Of a DNA stretch of 64,000 bases, positions 33,173 through 40,779 are shown piece by piece. This DNA is from Flavobacterium akiainvivens (GTDB lineage Bacteria > Bacteroidota > Bacteroidia > Flavobacteriales > Flavobacteriaceae): assembly GCF_001278115.1 (NCBI RefSeq), contig NZ_LIYD01000005.1, positions 3,678,928 to 3,742,927 on the forward strand, written 5' to 3'. A program made the position numbers and the translations under genes. Under the pieces are notes generated by a model. The model made no database searches, was not told where the DNA came from, and saw only the letters and a program-made list of their open reading frames with translations. The first letter of the stretch is position 1, and each line of letters opens with the position of its first letter.

Positions 33173-33661
33173 TTACGCATGCCCATTCGGCCACAATTCG
33201 CTAACGGTGTTTTTTTCAAGGTTAATAAGTACCTCAAAAAAGCAGTCGCCACCGTCGTTAACATGGCTTAAGTGTTTTCTCCAGCCATCGCCTTCAAAAA
33301 TGCTACACATAGCATAAATCATTACCTGTTTTTCGCCTTTTTCGTTCAATTCGGGTACATACTGCCTTATATAATAACGCAGGTTAATATCTTCCCTGTT
33401 TTCTTTTTGATTATAGGTGTCAAGGCTTTTGTATAGCAAGGCATCGGCCTGTGCTATTTCTTCTTTTGACAGGCTAAGCCCGGGAAAATCTTCGTTGGCA
33501 ATAACGGCCCTGTAGTCTTTAATTTTTAGGGTATCAGCCGAAATTGGCATGGGAATAGAAACAAGTTCAATATCGCCTTTAGGCTTTTCGGCGTTAACAG
33601 GCGCTTCTTTTTTCTGGCATGCAGCCAAAAGCAGTAATGCGGCAAATAGTATATTTTTCAT
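33173..33661 (-). CDS. Lipoprotein of unknown function
   Basis: 162 residues. Lipoprotein signal MKNILFAALLLLAAC with Cys15. The body has DTLKIKDYRAVIANEDFPG, LRYYIRQYVPELNEKGEKQV and CSIFEGDGWRKHLSHVNDGG, and ends with FFEVLINLEKNTVSELWPNG. This pattern (a beta strand pair around a Trp-rich turn) resembles small Bacteroidota lipoproteins that I cannot place in a named family. Probably periplasmic or surface-exposed. Monocistronic and surrounded by repeats. Confidence 0.82.
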   Translation of the reverse strand: MKNILFAALLLLAACQKKEAPVNAEKPKGDIELVSIPMPISADTLKIKDYRAVIANEDFPGLSLSKEEIAQADALLYKSLDTYNQKENREDINLRYYIRQYVPELNEKGEKQVMIYAMCSIFEGDGWRKHLSHVNDGGDCFFEVLINLEKNTVSELWPNGHA

Positions 33662-33780
33662 GAAGTGGAGATTTTTTACTACAACGAAAAATACACTTTA
33701 TTTGTTGTCCTTATTCGCTGGCGCGGACATCCTGTCCGTGCCTTAATAATGCATGAACCATCGGTTGTGAGTGAAGCTTC

Positions 33781-33808
33781 CAACAACCAACAACCGGCAA
33801 CCAACAAC
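33781..33808. repeat. Heptamer array H5 (CAACAAC word) at the dnaG stop
   Basis: CAACAAC twice, CGGCAAC, CAACAAC: four units ending on the first base of the complemented dnaG stop codon (33808-33810). Confidence 0.85.
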
Positions 33809-35820
33809 TAATAAAACGAGCTGCGGAGCCTGCTCAGCTTGCGCGAAAGGTAGTTGACCAGGCCGTTATAGTCGTTAACCGCCATAAGTATTTCCATATT
33901 ATCAGCATCGGGGCTAACCTGCATTTTAAGGTCCTGTATCAGGCGGCCCAAAAGCAGCCAGCGCAGGTCAATAATATGCTCATTGGTGTATACCGAAATA
34001 CTCTGGCTCTTGTGTTTAACAGGTATCTGCTGCTTTTCCTCCCACTCGTGCAGGTTGTACTTCTCATCCTGCATATAAATATCGGTTGCGACAGATTGCA
34101 GTTCCGGCGGCAGGTTGTTGAGAAAGTTACCGGTCGCAGTCGCAGTCTCAGTCTCAGTCCCGGCCTGCACCTGTTGTTGCGCAAAATAATGGTCGGTAAT
34201 GGCCTTGTACAGTGCCTGGAATATGGGGTTGGTAAACTGTATTTCGTCTTCCTGAAGGTTCAGGTAAATGCGTTCGTACACCTTGTAGCTTTTACGCTCG
34301 GTGTGTTCAAACTCCTTCCCAAACTCGTCATATTTAATATAAACGTCTTCAAAGTCCTGTTCGGTATCGCCATACAGCAACAGGATTTCTATAATACGGC
34401 GCTCTACGCGGTCTAATATATTAATGCGTTCCTGCGGGGCATCGGGCATATCGGGCACCACCTGCATGGCCTGTGCCTTGCGCTCATCCTTAAATTTCTT
34501 GTCGGCCTCGGCAACCTCTTTGCTGCTTACCTGCGCCAGCTCGCTTACCAGTATCTGCTCGCTGATGTCCATAATACGGCTCACTTCCTGCACATATACC
34601 TCACGCTGAATACGGTCCGGAATCTTACCAATACTCCCCACCATATCGCGTATAAGCCCTGCTTTCTTAACCGGGTCGGCCTTGGCTTCATCCATTAGTA
34701 ATGATGCCTTAAACTGGATAAAATCCTTCGGACTTTCCTCAAGGTATTTTACAAGTTCGTCATGCGGGGTTTTCTTCGCGAAGCTGTCCGGGTCATCCCC
34801 ATCAGGGAAAGAGCACACCTTAACGTTCATGCCTTCTTCCAGAATCAGGTCAATACCGCGAATAGAAGCACGAAGCCCCGCAGCATCGCCGTCAAACAGT
34901 ACGGTAATGTTCTTGGTAAGGCGGCTAATAAGGCGAATCTGGTCGGGCGTTAGCGCTGTGCCGCTTGAGGCCACCACGTTTTCAATACCCGCCTGGTGCA
35001 GCTGTATCACGTCGGTATAGCCCTCTACAAGGTAGCAGTTGTCTTTCTTGGCAATGGCCTGCTTGGCATGGAAAATACCATACAGCACCTTGCTCTTGTG
35101 GTAAATATCGCTTTCGGGGCTGTTAAGGTACTTGGCTACTTTTTTGTCGTTGCCTAATATCCTACCTCCAAAACCCAGCACCCTGCCACTCATACTTTGT
35201 ATGGGAAACATAACCCTGCCCCTGAACCTATCTGCCATCCTGCCGTCTTCACGGACGATAGTTAAACCTGTTTTTTCCAGATATTCCAGCTTGTAGGCTT
35301 TAGAAATACCCTCCTTACTAAAAGCATCCCATTCTTCAGGCGAATAACCCAGCCCCCATTTTTTTATGGTTTCGCCGGTAAAGCCACGCTCCTTAAAGTA
35401 GGAATAGCCTATAGACCGGCCTTCATCAGTATTATGCAGTACATTTTGGAAATACTTCGCTGCAAACTCCGAAACCAGGTACATGCTTTCTTTTTCGTTG
35501 GCCTGTTCCTTCTGGGCATCGGTTTGCTCGGTTTCCTCAATTTCTATGTTGTATTTGCGCGCCAGGTAGCGAATGGCCTCCGGGTAGGTAAAATGCTCGT
35601 GCTCCATAAGGAATGCCACAGCATTACCGCCCTTGCCTGAGCTGAAATCTTTCCATATCTGCTTTACGGGGCTTACCATAAAACTGGGCGATTTCTCGTT
35701 ACTAAACGGGCTCAGGCCCTTATAATTGGTGCCCGAGCGTTTCAGGGTAACAAAATCGCCGATAACCTCCTCTACACGGGCGGTTTCAAAAACGGTGTCT
35801 ATGGTATTTTTAGAAATCAA
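33808..35820 (-). CDS. dnaG: DNA primase DnaG without zinc ligands
   Basis: 670 residues from a TTG start (MISKNTIDTVFETARVEEVI); an in-frame TAA lies just upstream, so no ATG start is possible. Residues 1-100 are the CHC2 zinc-binding domain in outline, but the four ligands are replaced: GLSPFSNEKSPSF has Ser37 and Ser40 for Cys and His, and KDFSSGKGG has Asp58 and Ser61 for the two Cys. The rest is intact: RNA-polymerase core with TOPRIM EGYTD and VLFDGDAAG, and a C-terminal DnaB-interaction region. It makes RNA primers for replication. I believe loss of these ligands recurs in flavobacteria, but could not check. Confidence 0.95.
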   Translation of the reverse strand: MISKNTIDTVFETARVEEVIGDFVTLKRSGTNYKGLSPFSNEKSPSFMVSPVKQIWKDFSSGKGGNAVAFLMEHEHFTYPEAIRYLARKYNIEIEETEQTDAQKEQANEKESMYLVSEFAAKYFQNVLHNTDEGRSIGYSYFKERGFTGETIKKWGLGYSPEEWDAFSKEGISKAYKLEYLEKTGLTIVREDGRMADRFRGRVMFPIQSMSGRVLGFGGRILGNDKKVAKYLNSPESDIYHKSKVLYGIFHAKQAIAKKDNCYLVEGYTDVIQLHQAGIENVVASSGTALTPDQIRLISRLTKNITVLFDGDAAGLRASIRGIDLILEEGMNVKVCSFPDGDDPDSFAKKTPHDELVKYLEESPKDFIQFKASLLMDEAKADPVKKAGLIRDMVGSIGKIPDRIQREVYVQEVSRIMDISEQILVSELAQVSSKEVAEADKKFKDERKAQAMQVVPDMPDAPQERINILDRVERRIIEILLLYGDTEQDFEDVYIKYDEFGKEFEHTERKSYKVYERIYLNLQEDEIQFTNPIFQALYKAITDHYFAQQQVQAGTETETATATGNFLNNLPPELQSVATDIYMQDEKYNLHEWEEKQQIPVKHKSQSISVYTNEHIIDLRWLLLGRLIQDLKMQVSPDADNMEILMAVNDYNGLVNYLSRKLSRLRSSFY

Positions 35821-35832
35821 GTCTTATGGGTT

Positions 35833-35864
35833 GCAAAGTAACAAAGAAGCAAAGTTACAAAGTT
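35833..35864. repeat. Octamer array O7 (GCAAAGTx word) before dnaG
   Basis: GCAAAGTA, ACAAAGAA, GCAAAGTT, ACAAAGTT: four 8-nt units, 13 nt upstream of the dnaG start. Same word as O6. Confidence 0.85.
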
Positions 35865-36004
35865 TTTCGCCAGCATTTTTAGGGTATGAGTGGATTCCCC
35901 TCCTCCGGAGGGGTGCCCGTAGGGCGGGGTGGGTGAAATGATAAGAATTAGGTTTTTTACAGATGAACCACCCCGGCTTCGCCACCCCTCCGGTGGAGGG
36001 GAAT
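35865..36004. repeat. Composite inverted repeat, copy C, with its left flank
   Basis: 35892-36004 is the inverted repeat (GGATTCCCCTCC ... GGTGGAGGGGAAT). The left flank TTTTTCGCCAGCATTTTTAG GGTATGAG (35865-35890) is shared with copy D (36790-36817), so the mobile or duplicated unit is longer than the inverted repeat itself. Confidence 0.92.
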
Positions 36005-36044
36005 AGCTTCACTCAGCTATTTTTAGGTTGCAGTTCTAATCTTA

Positions 36045-36722
36045 TTACTCACAGCCACAATCTTTAGGTAACGTTTTAAGCCTGCCGTTTTTCCAAACAT
36101 TTTTAATCTGGCAGGTATCATGTTCCATCAGGCAGTCGCGAATGTCTAAAGATATAACCGTTTTGGTTTTAGGGTTGGGTTCTATACTGGCAAGGTCAAA
36201 AGCCTCTTTATGGTAGGTTAGCTTTTTTGTTTTAGGGTTTATAGTTAGCAAATGGCCATATGAAAAAGCAAGGCCGTTACTACAGGCATATTGTATGTAA
36301 ATGTCTTTATGCCCGTCAAAATCAAAGTCGGCATACCGCGTATAAAATTGTATAACGCCCGCCTCAAGGCCGGATATTTCATCTTTTTTTACCCAATTGC
36401 TGTTTTGCAGGGTATAAAGTTCCACTTTGTAATTGTCATCGTCCAGGCTTATCAAAACCGCATCTTTATCATCTGACAGAAACCGACCGGTTTTAATATA
36501 GCCAAATTCAGGTATCTCTTTCTCAAAATCGGCACCGTCAAATTCAAGGGTGTCAATAGCCTTGGCGGTTTCAAGTAACTTATAAATAGTATCCTGATGA
36601 AATACAGTTTCTTTATGCGCGGTTTCAGGGGCTTTTGGAGCCGATGGAAGCATTGTCGTGGGTATTTCTTTTTTGCATGAAGCCAATACCAATACAATTG
36701 CCAGGAAAATAAAACGGTACAT
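36045..36722 (-). CDS. Lipoprotein with XAC2610/FG-GAP-like domain
   Basis: 225 residues from MYRFIFLAIVLVLASC, a lipoprotein signal with Cys16; the longer in-frame start at 36767 adds 15 residues before it and is less likely. The central RYADFDFDGHKDIYIQYACS has an Asp-rich DxDxDGxxD calcium-type loop seen in FG-GAP and XAC2610-like proteins, which record a measured value against a structured description. The C-terminus CQIKNVWKNGRLKTLPKDCGCE is Cys-rich. Function unknown; envelope location likely. Confidence 0.83.
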   Translation of the reverse strand: MYRFIFLAIVLVLASCKKEIPTTMLPSAPKAPETAHKETVFHQDTIYKLLETAKAIDTLEFDGADFEKEIPEFGYIKTGRFLSDDKDAVLISLDDDNYKVELYTLQNSNWVKKDEISGLEAGVIQFYTRYADFDFDGHKDIYIQYACSNGLAFSYGHLLTINPKTKKLTYHKEAFDLASIEPNPKTKTVISLDIRDCLMEHDTCQIKNVWKNGRLKTLPKDCGCE

Positions 36723-36789
36723 AGTAAGGAGGTTAGGTATTAATCTGCAACGAAAGAAACTCAACATTTAGTATTCTAAAAGTAAAGCT

Positions 36790-36870
36790 TTTTCGCCAGC
36801 ATTTTTAGGGTATGAGTCGATTCCTCTCCTCCGGAGGTCCCGATAGCTATCGGGACGTAGGGCGGGGTGG
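36790..36870. repeat. Composite inverted repeat, copy D (truncated, with nested palindrome)
   Basis: Left flank and left half as in copy C, but CCCGATAGCTATCGGG, a perfect 16-nt palindrome, sits where the other copies read GGTGCCC, and the right half is missing. The remnant ends 8 nt before the stop of the CDF gene. Confidence 0.85.
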
Positions 36871-36877
36871 TTAAAAA

Positions 36878-37792
36878 TTACTCCGCTATTTTAGGTTGCA
36901 GCTCACACTCCTCACCCTCAAGTTCCACCTCAATAGTATAAAACTTAAAAGGATGTTTTTTAAGGATGTCTTTTACCTTGCGTTTTAATTCAATAATTTC
37001 AGGGAAAGTAGAAATTCCCGTGGTTTTTATATGGGCGGTATACACATGGTGTTCCCCTTCAAGCGACCATACATTTACATGGTGCATGCCTGCCACGTTA
37101 GGCAGTTGCAGTATCTCGGCTTTTATCTGTTCGGCATCAATATCAGCGGGGCTCCCTTGTAGTAATATAATAAGTGTTTCTTTAAGGCGGCCAAGTACAT
37201 TGTAGAGAATGAATAACGTAATGCACAAACTCAGTACCGGGTCAAGCCACGGCAGGTCGGTAAACATCATTACAATAGACACAACAAGCACAGCTGCCCA
37301 GCCCAGCACATCTTCAATAAGGTGCCAGCTTACTACTTTTTCGTTCATGCTGGTGCCGCCACTCAGCCTCCATGCGGCATAACCGTTTACGGCAATGCCC
37401 AGTATGGCAAAATACAGCATGCCCACGGCATCAGCCGGTTCAGGGTGAAAAAAGCGGTTAACGGCTTCATAAATCACAAAGCAGGAACCCACCATAAGTA
37501 TCACGCTGTTTATAAGCGCGCCTAATAGCGAGAAACGGCTGTAGCCAAAGGTAAATTTGGCATCGGCCCCTTGTTTAGATTTGTTGTGCAGGTACCACGA
37601 CAGGCCCAGTGAAAGGCTGTCGCCCATATCGTGCAACGCATCGCTAAGTATAGATACGCTGTTAACATAGAATCCTCCTATAACCTCTGCAATGGTAAAC
37701 GCCAGGTTAAGAAAAAAGGCCGCTTTTATATTCTTGGCCGATGTGTGGTGATGGTGGTCGTGCCCGTGGTGGTGCGAATGGTCGTGAGACAT
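36878..37792 (-). CDS. Cation diffusion facilitator (CDF) zinc exporter
   Basis: 304 residues. A His-rich N-terminus (HDHSHHHGHDHHHHTS, residues 3-18) is followed by six membrane helices. The zinc-site residues are in helix II (SDALHDMGDSLSLGL, Asp and HDxxD) and helix V (HLIEDVLGWAAVLV, HxxxD). The cytoplasmic C-terminal domain has LPNVAGMHHVNVWSLEGEHH, the CDF dimer/metal site. It exports Zn2+ (or Co2+/Cd2+) from the cytoplasm by proton antiport. Downstream of the alpha/beta hydrolase gene, 73 nt apart on the same strand. Confidence 0.94.
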   Translation of the reverse strand: MSHDHSHHHGHDHHHHTSAKNIKAAFFLNLAFTIAEVIGGFYVNSVSILSDALHDMGDSLSLGLSWYLHNKSKQGADAKFTFGYSRFSLLGALINSVILMVGSCFVIYEAVNRFFHPEPADAVGMLYFAILGIAVNGYAAWRLSGGTSMNEKVVSWHLIEDVLGWAAVLVVSIVMMFTDLPWLDPVLSLCITLFILYNVLGRLKETLIILLQGSPADIDAEQIKAEILQLPNVAGMHHVNVWSLEGEHHVYTAHIKTTGISTFPEIIELKRKVKDILKKHPFKFYTIEVELEGEECELQPKIAE

Positions 37793-37865
37793 TTCTATTT
37801 ATTGTAATTTTTTATGGCTTCCACTTTTTACCACCTGTATTTTAATGTGGGGTTAGGGGCTTTGA

Positions 37866-38651
37866 TTAAGGTGCCTTAGGGCTTGTAGGGTCTATACCTG
37901 TTTTTTTTAGCCACTCGTGCATAAGGCGGTTAAACTCGTCCGGGTGTTCCATCATGGCGGCATGCCCGCACTTGTCTATCCAGTACAGGTTGCTGTTAGG
38001 CAACAGGTTGTGGAACTCCTCGGCCACATCGGGCGGGGTTACGCTATCCTGCTTGCCCCATATAATACCGGTAGGCACGTGCATCTTAGGCAGGTCCTTC
38101 GCCATATTGTGCCTAATGGCGCTCTTGGCTATGGTAAGGGTTTTTATAAGCTTAAGGCGGTCGTTAGCCACGGCATACACCTCGTCTATAATATCTTCGG
38201 TAGCAATGGCAGGGTCATAAAACACATCCTGCGCTTTCTTCCTTATATAGTCTTTATCGCCGCGGCGCGGGTAACTGTCTCCCATGGCGCTTTCATACAG
38301 GCCGCTGCTGCCGGTTATAACCAGGCCCAGCATTTTTTCAGGATACATCTTGGTGTGGTACAGCGCTATGTGGCCGCCCAGCGAGTTGCCTAAAAGTATA
38401 ACGCGGTCCAGCTTTTTATAGGTAATAAAGTCTTTTACCCACTTGGCAAAAGCCTTTACGTTTGTCTTTAATATGCTTTGTGTATAAATGGGCAGTTCAG
38501 GGATAATAACCTTATAACCGTGCTCGGGGAAGTATTTTGCCACACCGTCAAAATTGCTCAGGCCGCCCATAAGGCCGTGTAGTATTATAATAGGTGTGCC
38601 TTCTCCGGCTTCGTAGTAGTGGTATTTACCCTCGTTATTAGTGCTTTGCAT
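37866..38651 (-). CDS. Alpha/beta hydrolase
   Basis: 261 residues, no signal peptide. Oxyanion loop HGLMGG (25-30), nucleophile elbow GNSLGG with Ser90, acid near WGKQDSVTPPDVAEEF and catalytic His in KCGHAAMMEHPDEF. The lid text YPRRGDKDYIRKKAQDVFYD is typical of the Bacteroidota group. Likely an esterase/lipase-type hydrolase of the cytoplasm; substrate unknown. Upstream of the CDF gene. Confidence 0.9.
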   Translation of the reverse strand: MQSTNNEGKYHYYEAGEGTPIIILHGLMGGLSNFDGVAKYFPEHGYKVIIPELPIYTQSILKTNVKAFAKWVKDFITYKKLDRVILLGNSLGGHIALYHTKMYPEKMLGLVITGSSGLYESAMGDSYPRRGDKDYIRKKAQDVFYDPAIATEDIIDEVYAVANDRLKLIKTLTIAKSAIRHNMAKDLPKMHVPTGIIWGKQDSVTPPDVAEEFHNLLPNSNLYWIDKCGHAAMMEHPDEFNRLMHEWLKKTGIDPTSPKAP

Positions 38652-38745
38652 TCGCTTTTAAAAATCTGTTCAAACAGCACAAATATATATATTTCTCTAT
38701 TAACAAAACTTTACTCACGTAACATTTGGGTTAATTTTGGCTTAC

Positions 38746-38766
38746 ACTCTACTAAATTAGTAGAGT
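38746..38766. promoter_or_regulatory. 21-nt palindrome
   Basis: ACTCTACTAA, central A, TTAGTAGAGT: perfect symmetry around one base. Followed by TTGTTTTTTG, so either an operator for a dimeric regulator or a tight terminator-like hairpin. Confidence 0.5.
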
Positions 38767-38969
38767 ATTGTTTTTTGAGTTTGAAATTTTATAACCGTAA
38801 ATGGGTGGTTTGGTTACAAATTTTTGTAATTATGCCTATTATTACCGTATATTTAATTTGATTGTTAATAATTCTTAAAATTTTAGAAATCATCAGTTTT
38901 GATGTCTTTAAGCCTGCAAAAACTTCATGGGTTTAAATTTTTTTTAAGGACTGTTTTATAACTGCAAAG

Positions 38970-39025
38970 TGGTAAGTGGGTTAAAACTTATCAACAAAAG
39001 TGGGAGTAAGTGGTAAAGTGTGGGG
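38970..39025 (+). promoter_or_regulatory. Putative MraZ operator (TGG boxes with 10-nt phasing)
   Basis: TGGGA, TGGTA and TGGGG start at 39001, 39011 and 39021, exactly one helical turn apart, each preceded by (A)AG or GTG. Two further boxes (TGGTA at 38970, TGGGT at 38977) lie upstream. In E. coli MraZ binds TGGGN boxes separated by 5 nt in front of its own gene; the spacing here is the same. They end 10 nt before the -7 box, consistent with repression. Confidence 0.75.
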
Positions 39026-39035
39026 AAAATATCTA

Positions 39036-39043
39036 TATATTTG
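39036..39043 (+). promoter_or_regulatory. -7 box of the dcw cluster
   Basis: TATATTTG fits TAnnTTTG. Transcription would begin about 20 nt before the mraZ start. Confidence 0.65.
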
Positions 39044-39070
39044 CCTTATAAACGTTTATGACCTAACTCC

Positions 39071-39541
39071 TTGACAACCATTATAGGAACATATGAATGT
39101 AAGGCCGATGAGAAGGGCAGGATGATGATTCCGGCTCCTCTCAAGAAGCAGCTGCATGCCGTTCTGGAAAAGGGTTTTGTGCTAAAGCGCTCGGTTTTTC
39201 AGCCCTGCCTGGAGCTTTACCCAATGGAAGAATGGGACAAGGAAATGGCCAAGATAAACAAGCTTAACCGCTACGTAAAAAAGAACAACGATTTTATTCG
39301 CCGTTTTACAGCAGGGGTTAAGGTGGTAGAGATTGATGCGGCAGGCCGCCTGCTTATACCTAAAGACCTTATGGCCTTTGCGGGTATTAAAAACGAGGTT
39401 ACGCTGTCAAGCGCTGTAAACATTGTTGAAATATGGGACAGGGCTAAGTATGAAGCGGCAATTGATGAAGCGGCAATTGATTTTGCCGACCTGGCTGAGG
39501 AAGTAATGGGAAATATAAATGACGATGACGGAATATCATAA
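39071..39541 (+). CDS. mraZ: Transcriptional regulator MraZ
   Basis: 156 residues from a TTG codon (MTTIIGTYECKADEKGRMM); the nearest upstream ATG is followed by a stop, so TTG is the only reasonable start. Two SpoVT/AbrB-like halves: YECKADEKGRMMIPAPLKKQL with F-x-x-CLELYPMEEWD, and VVEIDAAGRLLIPKDLMAFAG with NIVEIWDRAKYEAA. MraZ forms a ring that binds the repeats upstream and represses the dcw operon. Its last 23 nt overlap rsmH. Confidence 0.95.
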   Translation: MTTIIGTYECKADEKGRMMIPAPLKKQLHAVLEKGFVLKRSVFQPCLELYPMEEWDKEMAKINKLNRYVKKNNDFIRRFTAGVKVVEIDAAGRLLIPKDLMAFAGIKNEVTLSSAVNIVEIWDRAKYEAAIDEAAIDFADLAEEVMGNINDDDGIS

Positions 39542-40427
39542 CCCCGTATTGCTGAAGGAAACGGTAGACGGACTCAATATAAAGCCCGATGGTGTGTATG
39601 TAGATGTAACCTTTGGAGGCGGAGGGCACAGCAGGGAGATTATGAAACGCCTGGGGCCAAACGGAAGGCTCTTTGCTTTTGACCAGGATGAAGATGCGCA
39701 GGCTAACATAATAGATGATGAGCGGTTTACCCTGATTCCGGAAAACTTCAGGTTTATTAAAAGGTTCCTTAGGTTTTATGGCATAAAAGAGGTAGACGGC
39801 ATACTGGCCGACCTTGGGGTGTCATCGCACCAGTTTGATGTGGCAGAAAGAGGGTTCAGTACTCGGTTTGATGCCGGGCTGGACATGAGGATGAGCCAGA
39901 AAAACGACCTCGATGCATACAGGGTGGTTAATGAATATGAGGAGAAAGACCTTAAAAGAATGTTCTTTGATTATGGTGATTTGCGCAATGCCGGTGCTCT
40001 TGCATCAGCAATAATAGCAGCAAGGCAGGTAAAGCCTATAGCTAATACGGGCGACCTGAAAACGGTTTTGTCAAGGTTTCTTCCGGCGCACAAGAGCAAT
40101 AAAATACTGGCGCAGATATACCAGGCCATCCGTATAGAGGTAAATCAGGAAATGGAAGTGCTTAAAGAGTTTTTACAACAGTCGCTTGAGGTGTTGAAAC
40201 CCGGCAGCGGCAGGCTTAGTGTAATAAGCTACCATTCGCTGGAAGACAGGCTGGTAAAACGCTACATGCGCAACGGTATGTTCGAAGGGGAGCCGGAGCG
40301 TGATATGTTTGGCAATTTTGAAGTGCCTTTTAAAAGTATTGAAAAGCTTATAATCCCAACTGATGAGGAGATAGAGCAAAACAACCGCGCCCGCAGCGCC
40401 AAGCTAAGGGTGGCAGAAAAATTATAA
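39519..40427 (+). CDS. rsmH: 16S rRNA m4C1402 methyltransferase
   Basis: 302 residues. Starts MTMTEYHNPVLLKETVDGL (a second ATG six nt on is possible). SAM motif VDVTFGGGGHSREI (about 28-41), DLGVSSHQFDVAERGFS, LDMRMSQ and the C-terminal RLSVISYHSLEDRLVKRYM are all present. It adds the N4-methyl group to C1402 at the decoding site. Overlaps mraZ and is followed 4 nt later by ftsL. Confidence 0.97.
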   Translation: MTMTEYHNPVLLKETVDGLNIKPDGVYVDVTFGGGGHSREIMKRLGPNGRLFAFDQDEDAQANIIDDERFTLIPENFRFIKRFLRFYGIKEVDGILADLGVSSHQFDVAERGFSTRFDAGLDMRMSQKNDLDAYRVVNEYEEKDLKRMFFDYGDLRNAGALASAIIAARQVKPIANTGDLKTVLSRFLPAHKSNKILAQIYQAIRIEVNQEMEVLKEFLQQSLEVLKPGSGRLSVISYHSLEDRLVKRYMRNGMFEGEPERDMFGNFEVPFKSIEKLIIPTDEEIEQNNRARSAKLRVAEKL

Positions 40428-40431
40428 GGAT

Positions 40432-40779
40432 ATGAAAAACGGCGTATACAGTTTGTTAAAGGCAAAATACCTGGTAGACCAGGGTTCGGCAGGCAACTGG
40501 CGCTTTATTGTATTCCTTATTGTGGTGGCCATGCTCATGATTGCCAATTCGCATAATTATGAGCAGAAAATTTACCGCATAGCAGCGCTCGAAAATGAGG
40601 TAAAGCTGCTGCGTAGCGAGTTTGTAGACCGCCGCAGCCAGCTCATGGAACTAAGGATGGAAAGCACGGTGGCGCGCAAAATGGAAGCCCGGGAAATATT
40701 CCCATCCAGGGTGCCGCCCAAAAAGATAAAAGTAACCGAACAGGAACAACAGAATTTCTGGCAAAAATTATGGCAGTAG
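40432..40779 (+). CDS. ftsL: FtsL-like cell-division protein
   Basis: 115 residues: short basic cytoplasmic start, one membrane helix (about 23-40, FIVFLIVVAMLMIANS), then a periplasmic coiled coil (ALENEVKLLRSEFVDRRSQLMELR). This is the FtsL layout, and the position between rsmH and ftsI fits. It would join FtsQ and a DivIC-type partner to activate FtsWI. Overlaps ftsI by 10 nt. Confidence 0.88.
   Translation: MKNGVYSLLKAKYLVDQGSAGNWRFIVFLIVVAMLMIANSHNYEQKIYRIAALENEVKLLRSEFVDRRSQLMELRMESTVARKMEAREIFPSRVPPKKIKVTEQEQQNFWQKLWQ

Larger units (their letters stand above)
38652..39070. other. Control region upstream of the dcw cluster
   Basis: 419 nt without a gene. It holds the promoter region of the alpha/beta hydrolase gene on the left, a 21-nt palindrome (38746-38766), an AT-rich stretch, then TGG-box repeats and the mraZ -7 box. 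Confidence 0.7.

Noticed and set aside
30771..36877. Integrated mobile element or genomic island with its own integrase
   Set aside because: Repeats are dense, but there is no integrase, transposase, tRNA-flanked attachment site or plasmid/phage gene in the segment.
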